Origin: a virus
Direction: 5' to 3' (one strand)
Length of the DNA stretch: 64,000 nucleotides
IMG/VR virus record: IMGVR_UViG_3300014050_000004
Coordinates: 54,466 to 118,465 of that record
The translations under genes and the position numbers were made by a program. Shown piece after piece: positions 49,624-57,453 of this stretch (the stretch's first letter is position 1; each line of letters starts with the position of its first letter). The notes under the pieces were generated by a model. It was not told where the DNA came from. It made no database searches and worked only from the letters and a program-made list of their open reading frames with translations.

Positions 49624-51110
49624 TTGGTGCTTTCCTCCCACACCTCCAAGTGCTCCCAGTCTTCCCCAGGTGAGTGAGTTGATAGCTTAACCTCTCCTGA
49701 GGTTTTGTTTCGGAAAGGTTTGGTACCCCAGTAGTTACCGTTGCCGCAGTGGGTCATTCCTTTTTGTTCGCGATAGTCAAGCCATTCCTGGGAGGTCCAT
49801 TGGCCACTCCACACTCCGTTCCAAGTGCTATGGCCAGTGCCCTTTTCTTGCAGGTTTTTACCACAGTATTGCATAAAGTCTTTCCTGCACTCTTCGCAGT
49901 CCAAACCTTCAAGCAGAGTCATTCTCTCTCGAGAATAGAAAACCAGGGACACTCTTTCAGCATCAGGGGATTTGGGCTTCATTGCCGTATTGCCATGGAT
50001 CAACCCTTGATTGTCTCCGGCCAGGAAATCCCCGTCTCGAAGATCAAAAGCGCACCTTAGCTCAGGGAACACGAGGTAATGTCCCTCATAGTCTCCTTGC
50101 GTCATTGCTGAAAGAACAGCCACGCCACCCTCGCAATTATTAGCGTCATAGTGCATTGCGCACCGGAAGTTCCAATTAAGTGTCAGAGCTGTGAATACGG
50201 TCCCAAACAAGTTGTAGTGTGGATCTTGCACTTTTGAGAACTTCTCATGAAGTACAGTCCACCTATCACCCAAAGTTTCCAGCAAAACATCGGAAGCAGT
50301 TTGATACACATCTCTGTGTCTCACAAACTCTTCATAGTTTTTCAAAGTTGTGCCTGTGAGCCTACCATAAGGGTTTCTAGCTCCCCTGTCAAAAGCACCG
50401 AGAACATTGCTGTAACACTTGTTGGATCGCAGTTGTTTGCTGATGTACCTGTTGTCGGCCCACTTAGCCTCCTTAACCCTGTCCTCAGCAGAGTCCCATT
50501 TCTCTTTCAGCCAAAGCTCAAACCACTCTCCAAGAATCTTTCCTTTCTCTTTCTTCAGCTCTTCTTTTCTGTCCTCGGGGGTCTTCTTCTTGCGGATTTC
50601 AGCCTCAAGGGGTGCGAGCCTTTCTGAGATGCTCGGGAAGTCTTTCTTAATTTCGGTGACACGGATGATGTATTTGCTCGGGTCAGGGGACATCCCAACG
50701 ATATCCATGGCTTCTTCCACAGAGGAAACATTGTCGGCAAAAGCCTTTTTGAAGAAGTTAAGAATGCCGTTTGACACTCGGCCTTCGAGATCTGTGGTCA
50801 ATTCTTTGCCCGCTACGAGACCCCTTTGGTCCGAGTAAAGGTCTCTTGATGCCCAACGCAGATACTCCCAAGTTTTGGGATCTCCCTTTGCACCTTCCTT
50901 GAGTTTAGGGAAAACGGACTTCCGGAAGGCTAGAACCTTCACCCCTGCAACATAGACGTCACAGTCTTCTTGTACAAGAGTGTCGTAATGGGTTTCATCC
51001 GCAAAGTACCCGATCAATTCCTTCGGGTCGCAGGGGTACAGAGCGTCAAGCTCAATTCTCTTAGCTTGAGGTCTGGACCTGAGCTCTTCAATTACTTGTG
51101 TTTGTGTCAT
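49620..51110 (-). CDS. TET/JBP-like Fe(II)/2-oxoglutarate dioxygenase, copy 2
   Basis: A 496-residue paralogue of copy 1. MHYDANN gives H320 and D322, HYLVFPELRCAFDLRDGDF, H372 (LIHGN) and R386 (AERVSL), then CEECRKDF. The N-terminal region has a CDVYVAGVKVLAFRKS block shared with copy 1. The pair could have different site or base specificity. Both would act on phage DNA bases in the cytoplasm, using oxygen and 2-oxoglutarate. Confidence 0.75.
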   Translation of the reverse strand: MTQTQVIEELRSRPQAKRIELDALYPCDPKELIGYFADETHYDTLVQEDCDVYVAGVKVLAFRKSVFPKLKEGAKGDPKTWEYLRWASRDLYSDQRGLVAGKELTTDLEGRVSNGILNFFKKAFADNVSSVEEAMDIVGMSPDPSKYIIRVTEIKKDFPSISERLAPLEAEIRKKKTPEDRKEELKKEKGKILGEWFELWLKEKWDSAEDRVKEAKWADNRYISKQLRSNKCYSNVLGAFDRGARNPYGRLTGTTLKNYEEFVRHRDVYQTASDVLLETLGDRWTVLHEKFSKVQDPHYNLFGTVFTALTLNWNFRCAMHYDANNCEGGVAVLSAMTQGDYEGHYLVFPELRCAFDLRDGDFLAGDNQGLIHGNTAMKPKSPDAERVSLVFYSRERMTLLEGLDCEECRKDFMQYCGKNLQEKGTGHSTWNGVWSGQWTSQEWLDYREQKGMTHCGNGNYWGTKPFRNKTSGEVKLSTHSPGEDWEHLEVWEESTK

Positions 51111-51191
51111 TGGGTGTAATTTTATTCTGGCCTTTGAGGTGCAGGGGGGTCAGATGTATTATCTTAGCCTCCGGTTTGTGGCTGTAAACAC

Positions 51192-51217
51192 AAAAAAGGA
51201 GCCGGTTGACCGACTCC
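51192..51217 (-). terminator. Rho-independent terminator after SprT-like gene
   Basis: Minus-strand GGAGTCGGT-CA-ACCGGCTCC stem (one mismatch) followed by six T. The loop region contains TCGGTCAACCG, similar to the operator repeat. Confidence 0.7.
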
Positions 51218-51245
51218 TTGCGCTCCAGCGTCGTCTCTGAATCTG

Positions 51246-51857
51246 CTAGTATACCAGGGTGTTACTGTTGTAAAATACCGTTTCGGCAATTTTTTTCGCA
51301 ATCAGCGCGAAGTCAAGATCCTCAAAACAATCAATGTTGCCGTTGACGGTGTCAGAGTGGATGTAGGGCTTTTGGCACTCAATCTCTTTGTCATAGAAAA
51401 GTACTCGGAAGGAATAACCTTTGTCCTTACAATGGGTGTTGATCCGAACAGATTCTCGAATGAAGGAATCTCCGTGGCCCTTCATGCCACGATCTTCACC
51501 AACTAGGTCAAGATAAGCGTGGAGCATCTCATGGAGCAGAGTGCTCTTTGTGAGAGCAAGGTCCTTTGCAATCTTACGAGAAAGGCGGATGATTCCGCAC
51601 CCCGCTTTGGTGGATCGCTTGGTAGTGTAAGTGCCCAGGGTTCTCAACCCCATCCTACCATCCCACTTCACACGGTCAAATGACACGTGCTCTTCGCCAC
51701 TCCGCGTCTTTTTGATAATCTTCTTGAGTTCAGGCAGTTTCCCGTAGAAAAACTCATTGTTGTAAGTGGAGTAAAGCTCCCCAAGATCATACATGACCTC
51801 AGGGTTCGGGCAGAAGGTCCGGAAGAAGCTTTCTGAGAGAGTGGTAGAGAGTTCCAT
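51246..51857 (-). CDS. SprT-like metallopeptidase
   Basis: A 203-residue protein. NNEFFYGKLPELKK, then STLLHEMLHAYLD (HExxH), and a GHGDSF third ligand are typical of SprT/Spartan-like enzymes, common in large phages. Start ATG 51857 lies 6 bases after a TATGAT, predicting a leaderless transcript. An in-frame ATG at 51875 overlaps the -10 and is not used. Role unknown in phage; homologues cut DNA-protein crosslinks. Confidence 0.8.
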   Translation of the reverse strand: MELSTTLSESFFRTFCPNPEVMYDLGELYSTYNNEFFYGKLPELKKIIKKTRSGEEHVSFDRVKWDGRMGLRTLGTYTTKRSTKAGCGIIRLSRKIAKDLALTKSTLLHEMLHAYLDLVGEDRGMKGHGDSFIRESVRINTHCKDKGYSFRVLFYDKEIECQKPYIHSDTVNGNIDCFEDLDFALIAKKIAETVFYNSNTLVY

Positions 51858-51863
51858 ACTATT

Positions 51864-51906
51864 ATCATACTCCACTTGGGCAAGGAAGTAAAGGTCGGGT
51901 AACCGA
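51864..51906 (-). promoter_or_regulatory. Early/middle leaderless promoter with inverted repeat
   Basis: Repeat TCGGTTACCCGA (51895-51906), CC, -35 TTTACT, 17 bases, -10 TATGAT (51864-51869), 6 bases, ATG 51857. Confidence 0.8.
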
Positions 51907-51909
51907 ACC

Positions 51910-52170
51910 TCACCTCTTTGCTTTGGAAGCCTCGTATACGCGGATCATCTCGTAAAGACCCTTCTTGAGCTTGGGGTCGGCTGTTTTGTTGTAGGCTTCC
52001 TTCACTTTTGCGAAAGCTTCCTCTTTCGTTGGAATCACCAAATCTTTCTTGTTTAGGGTTTGTTTGGAAATCTCAAGGTACTTGGCCTTCCCTTGGACTT
52101 TAGGTTTGCCGAAGTTGCCCGTGTGGCGACCAGTGGTCCTCAGACCATGGCCATCAGGTTGTTTACTCAT
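51910..52170 (-). CDS. Basic hypothetical protein
   Basis: An 86-residue Lys-rich protein from ATG 52170, overlapping the previous gene by 8 bases. HTGNFGKPKVQGKAKYLEIS and a helical C-terminus (KEEAFAKVKEAYNK). No family. Confidence 0.55.
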   Translation of the reverse strand: MSKQPDGHGLRTTGRHTGNFGKPKVQGKAKYLEISKQTLNKKDLVIPTKEEAFAKVKEAYNKTADPKLKKGLYEMIRVYEASKAKR

Positions 52171-52393
52171 CCCAATTAATCTCCATCGAGTGTTCTTCAA
52201 TCAGGTACAACCTGAACGGGCACGAATTGCGACTCTCATTGACAAAATTCGCATAGTATTCGATAGCTTCTTCCCTTGTGGGGAAAGACATGTAGCCCAA
52301 GACATGGTTTTCTCCGTGTTCATCCTGCGGAGTTCTCAGATGGCCTTCATCAGAGATTTCCATCCATCTGTATCTCAAAGTTAGTTGATACAT
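52163..52393 (-). CDS. Hypothetical protein
   Basis: A 76-residue protein from ATG 52393, beginning MYQLTLRYRWMEIS. YMSFPTREEAIEYYANF suggests an alpha/beta ferredoxin-like small fold. Overlaps its neighbour. No family. Confidence 0.55.
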   Translation of the reverse strand: MYQLTLRYRWMEISDEGHLRTPQDEHGENHVLGYMSFPTREEAIEYYANFVNESRNSCPFRLYLIEEHSMEINWDE

Positions 52394-52413
52394 GGTAATT
52401 GCAGAGCTCTGTG

Positions 52414-52854
52414 TCAATAGGGGCAGAATTCTTCAGTGGTGAAGCCCTCGCGAGTAGCCACAACTCTGTTGCTTTCGCCAAACATGTTTTCCAAGAATGT
52501 GGCAGATTGGTTGGATGTCAGGAACTTTTCAATACACGCTCCGCCTACAATTTTTTCCGATCGAGAATAAAAGACTTCGCAGCCTTCGGGAAATTCCTCT
52601 TCATCAAAAGACTCCATCACTTCCATCACGTTTGAGGGGTCTTCAAAAGAGACGAAACATGGATATCCCACAGAGAAAACACACGGGTCTCCGTCATTGA
52701 ATGTAGGTGTTGACTGAGTCCAGCTAACAGCCGCGATTTTCGGATTCTCCCTCCAAAATTCCTGAAAAACCTCGTTCAAAATTCTTGAAAAGTAGTTCTC
52801 CAAGACAGACATAGCTTGGTTATAAGAGGTCAAAAAAGCTTCAACTTTTTCCAT
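52414..52854 (-). CDS. Phage protein, paralogue of the 53.2-53.7 kb gene
   Basis: A 146-residue protein. EFWRENPKIAAVSWTQSTPTFNDGDPC and a TREGFTTEEF end match the gene at 53211-53684 at the same positions. I have seen similar NDGxxC segments in many phage proteins of unknown function. Starts 1 base before its neighbour; well packed. Confidence 0.65.
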   Translation of the reverse strand: MEKVEAFLTSYNQAMSVLENYFSRILNEVFQEFWRENPKIAAVSWTQSTPTFNDGDPCVFSVGYPCFVSFEDPSNVMEVMESFDEEEFPEGCEVFYSRSEKIVGGACIEKFLTSNQSATFLENMFGESNRVVATREGFTTEEFCPY

Positions 52855-53214
52855 TTAATCAGATAGGGGGATGAATTTAGATTTTTTGCCGTGCTTCAAA
52901 GTACCCGACATCCAGGGTTGGAGAGCCATGTTGTTGAGGTATCTCTCTACTGTGGGTATGAAACCAAGGTCTTGAATGATGTGGTCTTCAGCCACGTCCC
53001 TTGGGGAGTACGTTTTTCCGTCGGAGTTTGTGCGAGTTCTTCCGAAAACTTTTTCAACAAGGAAACAACCAAAGGAATTGTGAAGCAAGGCTCTGTGTCT
53101 CATGTCCGGCACAGACACCTTTGACGAATCGATGAAATCATCTATGTCGGAGTAATCCTCGGGGACACCTCCGTACTTTCTGGCATGCTTAATTCCGTGC
53201 AAATATGGTTTCAT
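52855..53214 (-). CDS. DUF6915-like hypothetical protein
   Basis: A 119-residue protein. KPYLHGIKHARKYGGVPEDY, DMRHRALLHNSFGCF and RDVAEDHIIQDLGFIPTV match the pattern I recall for DUF6915, a small conserved family of phages and bacteria. It lies between the two paralogues. Function unknown. Confidence 0.65.
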   Translation of the reverse strand: MKPYLHGIKHARKYGGVPEDYSDIDDFIDSSKVSVPDMRHRALLHNSFGCFLVEKVFGRTRTNSDGKTYSPRDVAEDHIIQDLGFIPTVERYLNNMALQPWMSGTLKHGKKSKFIPLSD

Positions 53215-53684
53215 TCGTGATCATACTCCAGAGTATCAAAACCTTCTCGAGTGGCGATCACCACTACATGGTCGCCAAAAATGGTCTGCAGAGTACTCTC
53301 CATGTTAGGAGACTCAAGAATGTTAGAAAAACCTTTGGTGAATTCTATGTCAAACTTCATTCCGTACTCCCTATTGAACTCTTTATCGAGCATCATCCAC
53401 GACTGGAAGCATAATACCTCTGGGTTAGACCCTTCGTAGCAAGAACCTTGTACATCAAGGATTTCCTCCATTTCGTCTGTGTTTAGAAACGTAACATCTC
53501 CCACAGAAAACTCACAAGTTTCCCCGTCGTTGAAGTACGGAGTGTACTGAGTCCAAGTGACTGCTTTCAAGAATGGGTTGCGGTCCCAGAACTCCTGAAA
53601 CAGGGACTTGAGAAGGGCCTGGGCCTGTTGGGTGTAATCGAGAGTGAGTTTTTCAAATAACTCGTTAAATTCTGAGAGTTTCAT
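53211..53684 (-). CDS. Phage protein, paralogue of the 52.4-52.9 kb gene
   Basis: A 157-residue protein. EFWDRNPFLKAVTWTQYTPY, FNDGETCEFSVGDVTF and TREGFDTLEY align with the other copy. Overlaps the DUF6915-like gene by 4 bases. A duplication with an unrelated gene between the copies. Confidence 0.65.
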   Translation of the reverse strand: MKLSEFNELFEKLTLDYTQQAQALLKSLFQEFWDRNPFLKAVTWTQYTPYFNDGETCEFSVGDVTFLNTDEMEEILDVQGSCYEGSNPEVLCFQSWMMLDKEFNREYGMKFDIEFTKGFSNILESPNMESTLQTIFGDHVVVIATREGFDTLEYDHE

Positions 53685-53705
53685 TTGTTTGCTAGGGTGT
53701 TGTAC

Positions 53706-53933
53706 TCAGTACGAGCCTTGTTGGGATTCCAAGGATTCTTGGCTGAGCAAAGGCTCTACAAGGTCTGGGCAAACTTCAAGGGCAAGCTCCCAGAGCTGAG
53801 GCCACTCGGTGCGAAGCAAGCGATTGTAACTATCAATCCACTCTTCGGTCCCACTCTCTGAGAAGTGGCTGGATATGCGAGAGGCGAATGCGACCTTGTC
53901 CTTGTCTGCCCAGTTATTCGGAATCAGTACCAT
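53706..53933 (-). CDS. Hypothetical protein
   Basis: A 75-residue protein from ATG 53933 (AAGGA 9 bases upstream). Acidic C-terminus with VCPDLVEPLLSQESLES. It overlaps the preceding small gene by 20 bases. No family. Confidence 0.5.
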   Translation of the reverse strand: MVLIPNNWADKDKVAFASRISSHFSESGTEEWIDSYNRLLRTEWPQLWELALEVCPDLVEPLLSQESLESQQGSY

Positions 53934-54093
53934 CTGGGTGTCCTTGTGAAAGAGCAATGATCATTTTGGAAGCGTGGACACAGCCTTCTTGAGTGAAAGC
54001 GGAATTGACTAGGCAGCGGCCTGCCAAATCGTAAGAACTCCACTTGTTGTCTTCTCCCAGGACAACTGTGAAGGGTAGAGCGGGATCATTCAT
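53914..54093 (-). CDS. Small hypothetical protein
   Basis: A 59-residue protein from ATG 54093 (MNDPALPFTVVLGEDNKW). It shares 20 bases with the next gene and starts 8 bases after the HAD phosphatase stop. Beta-rich early residues and a Cys pair (GRCL, EGCV). Supported by its close fit between genes. Confidence 0.55.
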   Translation of the reverse strand: MNDPALPFTVVLGEDNKWSSYDLAGRCLVNSAFTQEGCVHASKMIIALSQGHPDGTDSE

Positions 54094-54101
54094 GATTGTA
54101 T

Positions 54102-54503
54102 CTAGGAATGTCGGGAAATGACATGAACACAGGGAACACCTAGCTTTCCAACTTCTTTGCAGTTATCGGGCCTGTCGTCAAATAGAATGACATTGTTCCC
54201 GAATTCTCTCATGACTCGCTTAACTTGGTCAACCCTGACCATGAAATCAGGTCGAACATCCGTGTTATCTCGGAAGAGCAAAATATCCGGCCCGAGATTG
54301 TGGGTATTGAGCCACTCGAGAGTTCCAGCCCTCAGGTATTCCGGGCGGGCAGTTACGATAGCAAACCCTTGGGTTTTTGACATTGACTGAGCGATTCTCA
54401 AAATCGGCTCATTGGGCTTCAAAGTTGTGATTTCCCTTTCGTCTTCGAAAGATTGAGCAGTGAGCGTGTGATCAATGTCGAAGATATAAGTGATATGGTT
54501 CAT
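54102..54503 (-). CDS. HAD-superfamily phosphatase (Pnkp-like 3' phosphatase domain)
   Basis: A 133-residue protein. FDIDHTLT with nucleophile Asp9 and Asp11, then VTARPE and FDDRPDNC acid pair, as in T4 polynucleotide kinase-phosphatase's phosphatase domain. A separate P-loop polynucleotide kinase is at 57 kb, so the two activities are split. Together with the RNA ligase they could repair cleaved RNA. Other nucleotide-phosphatase roles remain possible. Confidence 0.7.
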   Translation of the reverse strand: MNHITYIFDIDHTLTAQSFEDEREITTLKPNEPILRIAQSMSKTQGFAIVTARPEYLRAGTLEWLNTHNLGPDILLFRDNTDVRPDFMVRVDQVKRVMREFGNNVILFDDRPDNCKEVGKLGVPCVHVISRHS

Positions 54504-54547
54504 GCAGGTTTTTTACTGGGGGTGGCTTAGTATAAAGTTGAGGAAGC

Positions 54548-54682
54548 CTAGCTCACTGCCAGGGACTGCAGGAAACGAGACCTCCTCTTTTTGGCATTTC
54601 TCACTGCCTGGGGCTTTTTCTTCCCCTTCAACTTTCTGCCCTTGTCTCTCGGGCCAAGTTTCGAGCGAACAGAGCTTTCCAT
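54548..54682 (-). CDS. Small highly basic protein with its own promoter
   Basis: A 44-residue protein from ATG 54682 (MESSVRSKLGPRDKGRKLKG start, 15 or more Lys/Arg). ATG lies exactly 6 bases after the -10, so its transcript is predicted leaderless. Highly basic, short and early expressed: a nucleic-acid-binding or host-takeover peptide is possible. No family. Confidence 0.65.
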   Translation of the reverse strand: MESSVRSKLGPRDKGRKLKGKKKPQAVRNAKKRRSRFLQSLAVS

Positions 54683-54688
54683 AACTCT

Positions 54689-54731
54689 ATTTTAGTTCAA
54701 GCGGAGGTGGGAGTAAAGGTCGGTTTACCGA
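54689..54731 (-). promoter_or_regulatory. Early/middle leaderless promoter with inverted repeat
   Basis: Repeat TCGGTAAACCGA (54720-54731), CC, -35 TTTACT, 17 bases, -10 TAAAAT (54689-54694), 6 bases, ATG 54682. Confidence 0.8.
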
Positions 54732-54733
54732 AC

Positions 54734-54943
54734 TCACCTTCCAATCAAACCTACTAAGTTAATCACCGAACTAATGAGGATCAGGAGAATCACATCGTAG
54801 TCTCTGTGCTTCACAAAGTAAGGAAGATTGATTATGCTGCAGAAGAGTATAACGCACAGACCAGCTTCCTTGGAGACAAACAACAACAAGTACTGTCCGA
54901 ATATAACCCCAATGTTTCCGAATATTCTAAGACTTTTTAGCAT
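54734..54943 (-). CDS. Membrane protein, two helices
   Basis: A 69-residue, very hydrophobic protein: IFGNIGVIFGQYLLLFV, GLCVILFCSIINL and ILLILISSVINLVGLI segments. Stop lies at the edge of the next promoter repeat. Unknown function; membrane location is likely. Confidence 0.6.
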   Translation of the reverse strand: MLKSLRIFGNIGVIFGQYLLLFVSKEAGLCVILFCSIINLPYFVKHRDYDVILLILISSVINLVGLIGR

Positions 54944-55085
54944 CTTTACCCATGAAAGTTAGCCCGAGCATGATCAATGCGAAACCCCAATCAAATCTAG
55001 GGTCATAGCTTTCGTACATTGAAACCCCTAGAATCCCTAGAGATGCGGATAGTATGGCGGAGATCAAAGCATAAGTGTTAATCAT
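54927..55085 (-). CDS. Membrane peptide
   Basis: A 52-residue protein from ATG 55085: hydrophobic SAILSASLGILGVSM, then a second segment ALIMLGLTFMG and a Lys end. Overlaps both neighbours (8 and 17 bases). Forms a pair with the following membrane protein. Confidence 0.55.
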   Translation of the reverse strand: MINTYALISAILSASLGILGVSMYESYDPRFDWGFALIMLGLTFMGKDAKKS

Positions 55086-55212
55086 GAGTAACCTCACTGT
55101 ATAGTATCTCTCCCCACTGTCTCGCCTTATCCAAGGACTTTTTGCCCCAAGGTAAGACATGCCATCTGACCTTCTTGTCTTTGTGTAAGATCAGCAACAG
55201 AAGCTTTTTCAC
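55078..55212 (-). CDS. Small basic hypothetical protein
   Basis: A 44-residue protein if started at GTG 55212 (VKKLLLLILHKDKK); a TTG at 55263 adds 17 residues and overlaps the exonuclease end. Its TAA overlaps the next ATG. Start is uncertain. Confidence 0.45.
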   Translation of the reverse strand: MKKLLLLILHKDKKVRWHVLPWGKKSLDKARQWGEILYSEVTHD

Positions 55213-55235
55213 ACGGAATTGTTCTCTGGTTGAGT

Positions 55236-56132
55236 TTACCCCGTGGCCCCCAAAGTTGCACAAATTTTCTTGAATCGGCTCTCTTTGAGGAAGGACCGAA
55301 ATTCAAGTTGTGTGAAGATCGAGGAGACAGTTGAAGACTTCGGAGGGGAGGAAGCGAACCATCGCGCATCTGGAATGTTCGTCTCAAGAGTTACCAATTT
55401 AAGATTGTTAAGGAAGACTGAGAACCTCTCTGAAGACTTTTTGAGAATCTCTGGGTGGGAAATGATCCTGTCAACTAAGCTCCATTCTGGGTTCACCGTG
55501 CTGTTTTTACTCTCGTTAATAATTTTAACAGCCGTTTTCGGGCCAATTCCTTTGATGCCTTGAACGTTATCCGACGAATCCCCGGCGAGTGCCTTGAAGA
55601 ACTTGACTTCTTCAGGTCCCACACCGAAGTGATTTACCACCTCCTCTTCACCAATGATTTCAACCTTCTTAGCTGAGTTGAAAAGGATGATCTTAACTTT
55701 GTTGTTGACAAGCTGGAAGAGATCTCGATCACAGGTGAGGATGAAAATCTCCGAGTAAGCAGGACTGTTCTGACAGATATGTCCAATTACATCATCTGCC
55801 TCATATCCCCCAATTCCGATGGGAGTGAATCCCAGCTCCGGCAAGACTTCCCGAATAAGAAGGCTCATATCCGTCGCGTGAGCAAGGTCAGGAGCACTTC
55901 GGTTCGCCTTGTAGCTCTCTGATTCCTGCTTTCTCCAGTTACCACCTTTGTCGTATACTGGGATAACACAGTCAAAGTTGTGTTTGTCCATAAGGGAAAA
56001 CAGAGCGTTGAGAAACCCGTAAGTCCCCGTCACCGGCATTCCGTAGGAAGTAGTCATCTCTCCTGCCGCCCTTAGAAGGGCAGACCTCGACCTGTGGAAC
56101 AGAGCGTTGCTATCAATCAGAAGAAGCTTCAT
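55236..56132 (-). CDS. 5'-3' exonuclease (FEN/Pol I N-terminal-like)
   Basis: A 298-residue protein. IDSNALFHRSRSA, YDKGGNWRKQESE, GYEADDVIGHIC, TCDRDLFQLV and GDSSDNVQGIKGIGPKTA (H3TH) give the full metal-binding set of bacterial Pol I 5' nuclease. It supplies what the 32.9-kb polymerase lacks, for RNA primer removal or host DNA breakdown. The length is typical. Coupled to the next gene by ATGA. Confidence 0.92.
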   Translation of the reverse strand: MKLLLIDSNALFHRSRSALLRAAGEMTTSYGMPVTGTYGFLNALFSLMDKHNFDCVIPVYDKGGNWRKQESESYKANRSAPDLAHATDMSLLIREVLPELGFTPIGIGGYEADDVIGHICQNSPAYSEIFILTCDRDLFQLVNNKVKIILFNSAKKVEIIGEEEVVNHFGVGPEEVKFFKALAGDSSDNVQGIKGIGPKTAVKIINESKNSTVNPEWSLVDRIISHPEILKKSSERFSVFLNNLKLVTLETNIPDARWFASSPPKSSTVSSIFTQLEFRSFLKESRFKKICATLGATG

Positions 56133-56848
56133 TTCTCAGAGAATTGGACGTAGTAGTTTTGAGTGACATTGTAAGCAGTCAGCTTTCCGCCGCGACTGAA
56201 AAAAGCTGCCGTGTCAAGGTTCACCCTATCCGGATGAATGTCGGGTTTGAAGCTCTTTTGGGGAGTGTGACCATGAAACACCCGCTTCAGGTTTGGATTC
56301 CACTTTTGAAAGTCAGGGCCGTGTTCAAGAAAAACCCCCCTTATCCATAGAAGGTTGTTTGCCTGCCCTGCAATAACACTGTCTCTCGGGTCATGTCCGG
56401 GGTAGATGCCAGCATGGATGAACATGTTCTCTCCAATTACCATGTATACGGGTAACTGCTTCATCCAATCAAGGAACTGGAGCATTTCCTCATAAGCCTC
56501 ACCGTTGCCCCCATTTTTCCGCCAAATGTTGTAACTTTCCGACCACATGTTATTGTATTCTCTCACAGCGTCTATGAACATGGCTTCATGGTTGCCTTTG
56601 AGAGCGTAAAAACTTTGAAGTCCGAATCTCTCAGGATCCTGACACCTGAGGTAGCAGGATTCTAGAACTGGGATGTCGTCCCCCCCTCTGTCTATCATGT
56701 CGCCGAGGATCACAACTGTCGCCTCTGAACCGTCAACCCATTCCAGAAATTGCCGGAATGGGCCCCATGTAGCGTGGATGTCACCAACGGCTATAACATC
56801 GCCTTTGTTGATTGTGTTTTTCATGTGTTCTGATATGATCTTAGTCAC
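56129..56848 (-). CDS. Metallophosphatase, PP1/ApaH-like
   Basis: A 239-residue protein. VIAVGDIHATWGP, ILGDMIDRGGDD, ALKGNHEAM and a VFHGHTPQ element match PPP-family Ser/Thr phosphatases and ApaH. GTG 56848 has GAGG 7 bases upstream and is preferred; ATG 56824 is an alternative. Second of three calcineurin-fold genes here. Substrate unknown. Confidence 0.75.
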   Translation of the reverse strand: MTKIISEHMKNTINKGDVIAVGDIHATWGPFRQFLEWVDGSEATVVILGDMIDRGGDDIPVLESCYLRCQDPERFGLQSFYALKGNHEAMFIDAVREYNNMWSESYNIWRKNGGNGEAYEEMLQFLDWMKQLPVYMVIGENMFIHAGIYPGHDPRDSVIAGQANNLLWIRGVFLEHGPDFQKWNPNLKRVFHGHTPQKSFKPDIHPDRVNLDTAAFFSRGGKLTAYNVTQNYYVQFSEK

Positions 56849-56860
56849 CTTGTTGCCTCC

Positions 56861-56968
56861 TCATTCTTGACTGCATCCGCAATACTGCGGAGCGCAATTC
56901 CTTGTTCGTTGATTCAAGCATCTGCAGCAATTCTCTTTCTCTTGGTACGGGATTGGGTATTGAATCAC
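56861..56968 (-). CDS. Possible small Cys-rich peptide
   Basis: A 35-residue reading from GTG 56968: six Cys in NCCRCLN and APQYCGCSQE. Its TGA lies 12 bases before the phosphatase start. No Shine-Dalgarno sequence. Could be a zinc peptide or chance. Confidence 0.35.
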   Translation of the reverse strand: MIQYPIPYQEKENCCRCLNQRTRNCAPQYCGCSQE

Positions 56969-56994
56969 TTTGATGTCAGAGGGGCAAGTCAGTC

Positions 56995-57447
56995 TCAGGA
57001 AAAGACCAAGACTTCCGAAAAACCTTCGCTGTGTATCCCGGGGAGAGAAGCCTGGAGCTTTGTGTGCATACGCTCAATAACCTCATAGGGAACTTTACGT
57101 TCCCTTTCGGAATTCTGTTGGAGACAGACTTCCAGGGGTTGATTGATTACAACAGCTGTAACTTCCTTGTAACCGAAAGACCCGAGCATTATTCTTGCTG
57201 TCTTTCTGTATTTTGCCAGATAGTGGGTCCCATCCATGACAATAGTCTTGCCTTTATTTTCAGATATCAACTCTTTCATCCTCTTTTCGATGTCCAAGTA
57301 GACACCCTGAATGTCTGCGTCCCCATACAGTTCCTCTCTGATGTTGTCACCAGATACCACAACAAGGTCAGGGAACTGCTCTTTCAGGTGAGACACGTAG
57401 GTGGACTTCCCAGATCCTGGAGCTCCCACCATGACAAAAGCTTTCAT
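56995..57447 (-). CDS. Polynucleotide kinase-like P-loop kinase
   Basis: A 150-residue protein. P-loop GAPGSGKST (8-16), VVSGDNIREELYGD and MDGTHYLAKYRKTAR match T4 Pnkp's kinase domain or related AAA_33 kinases. ATG is 6 bases after TATAAT: predicted leaderless. The phosphatase partner is a separate gene at 54.1-54.5 kb. Supports an RNA 5'-end repair role. Confidence 0.75.
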   Translation of the reverse strand: MKAFVMVGAPGSGKSTYVSHLKEQFPDLVVVSGDNIREELYGDADIQGVYLDIEKRMKELISENKGKTIVMDGTHYLAKYRKTARIMLGSFGYKEVTAVVINQPLEVCLQQNSERERKVPYEVIERMHTKLQASLPGIHSEGFSEVLVFS

Positions 57448-57453
57448 AGTTTA

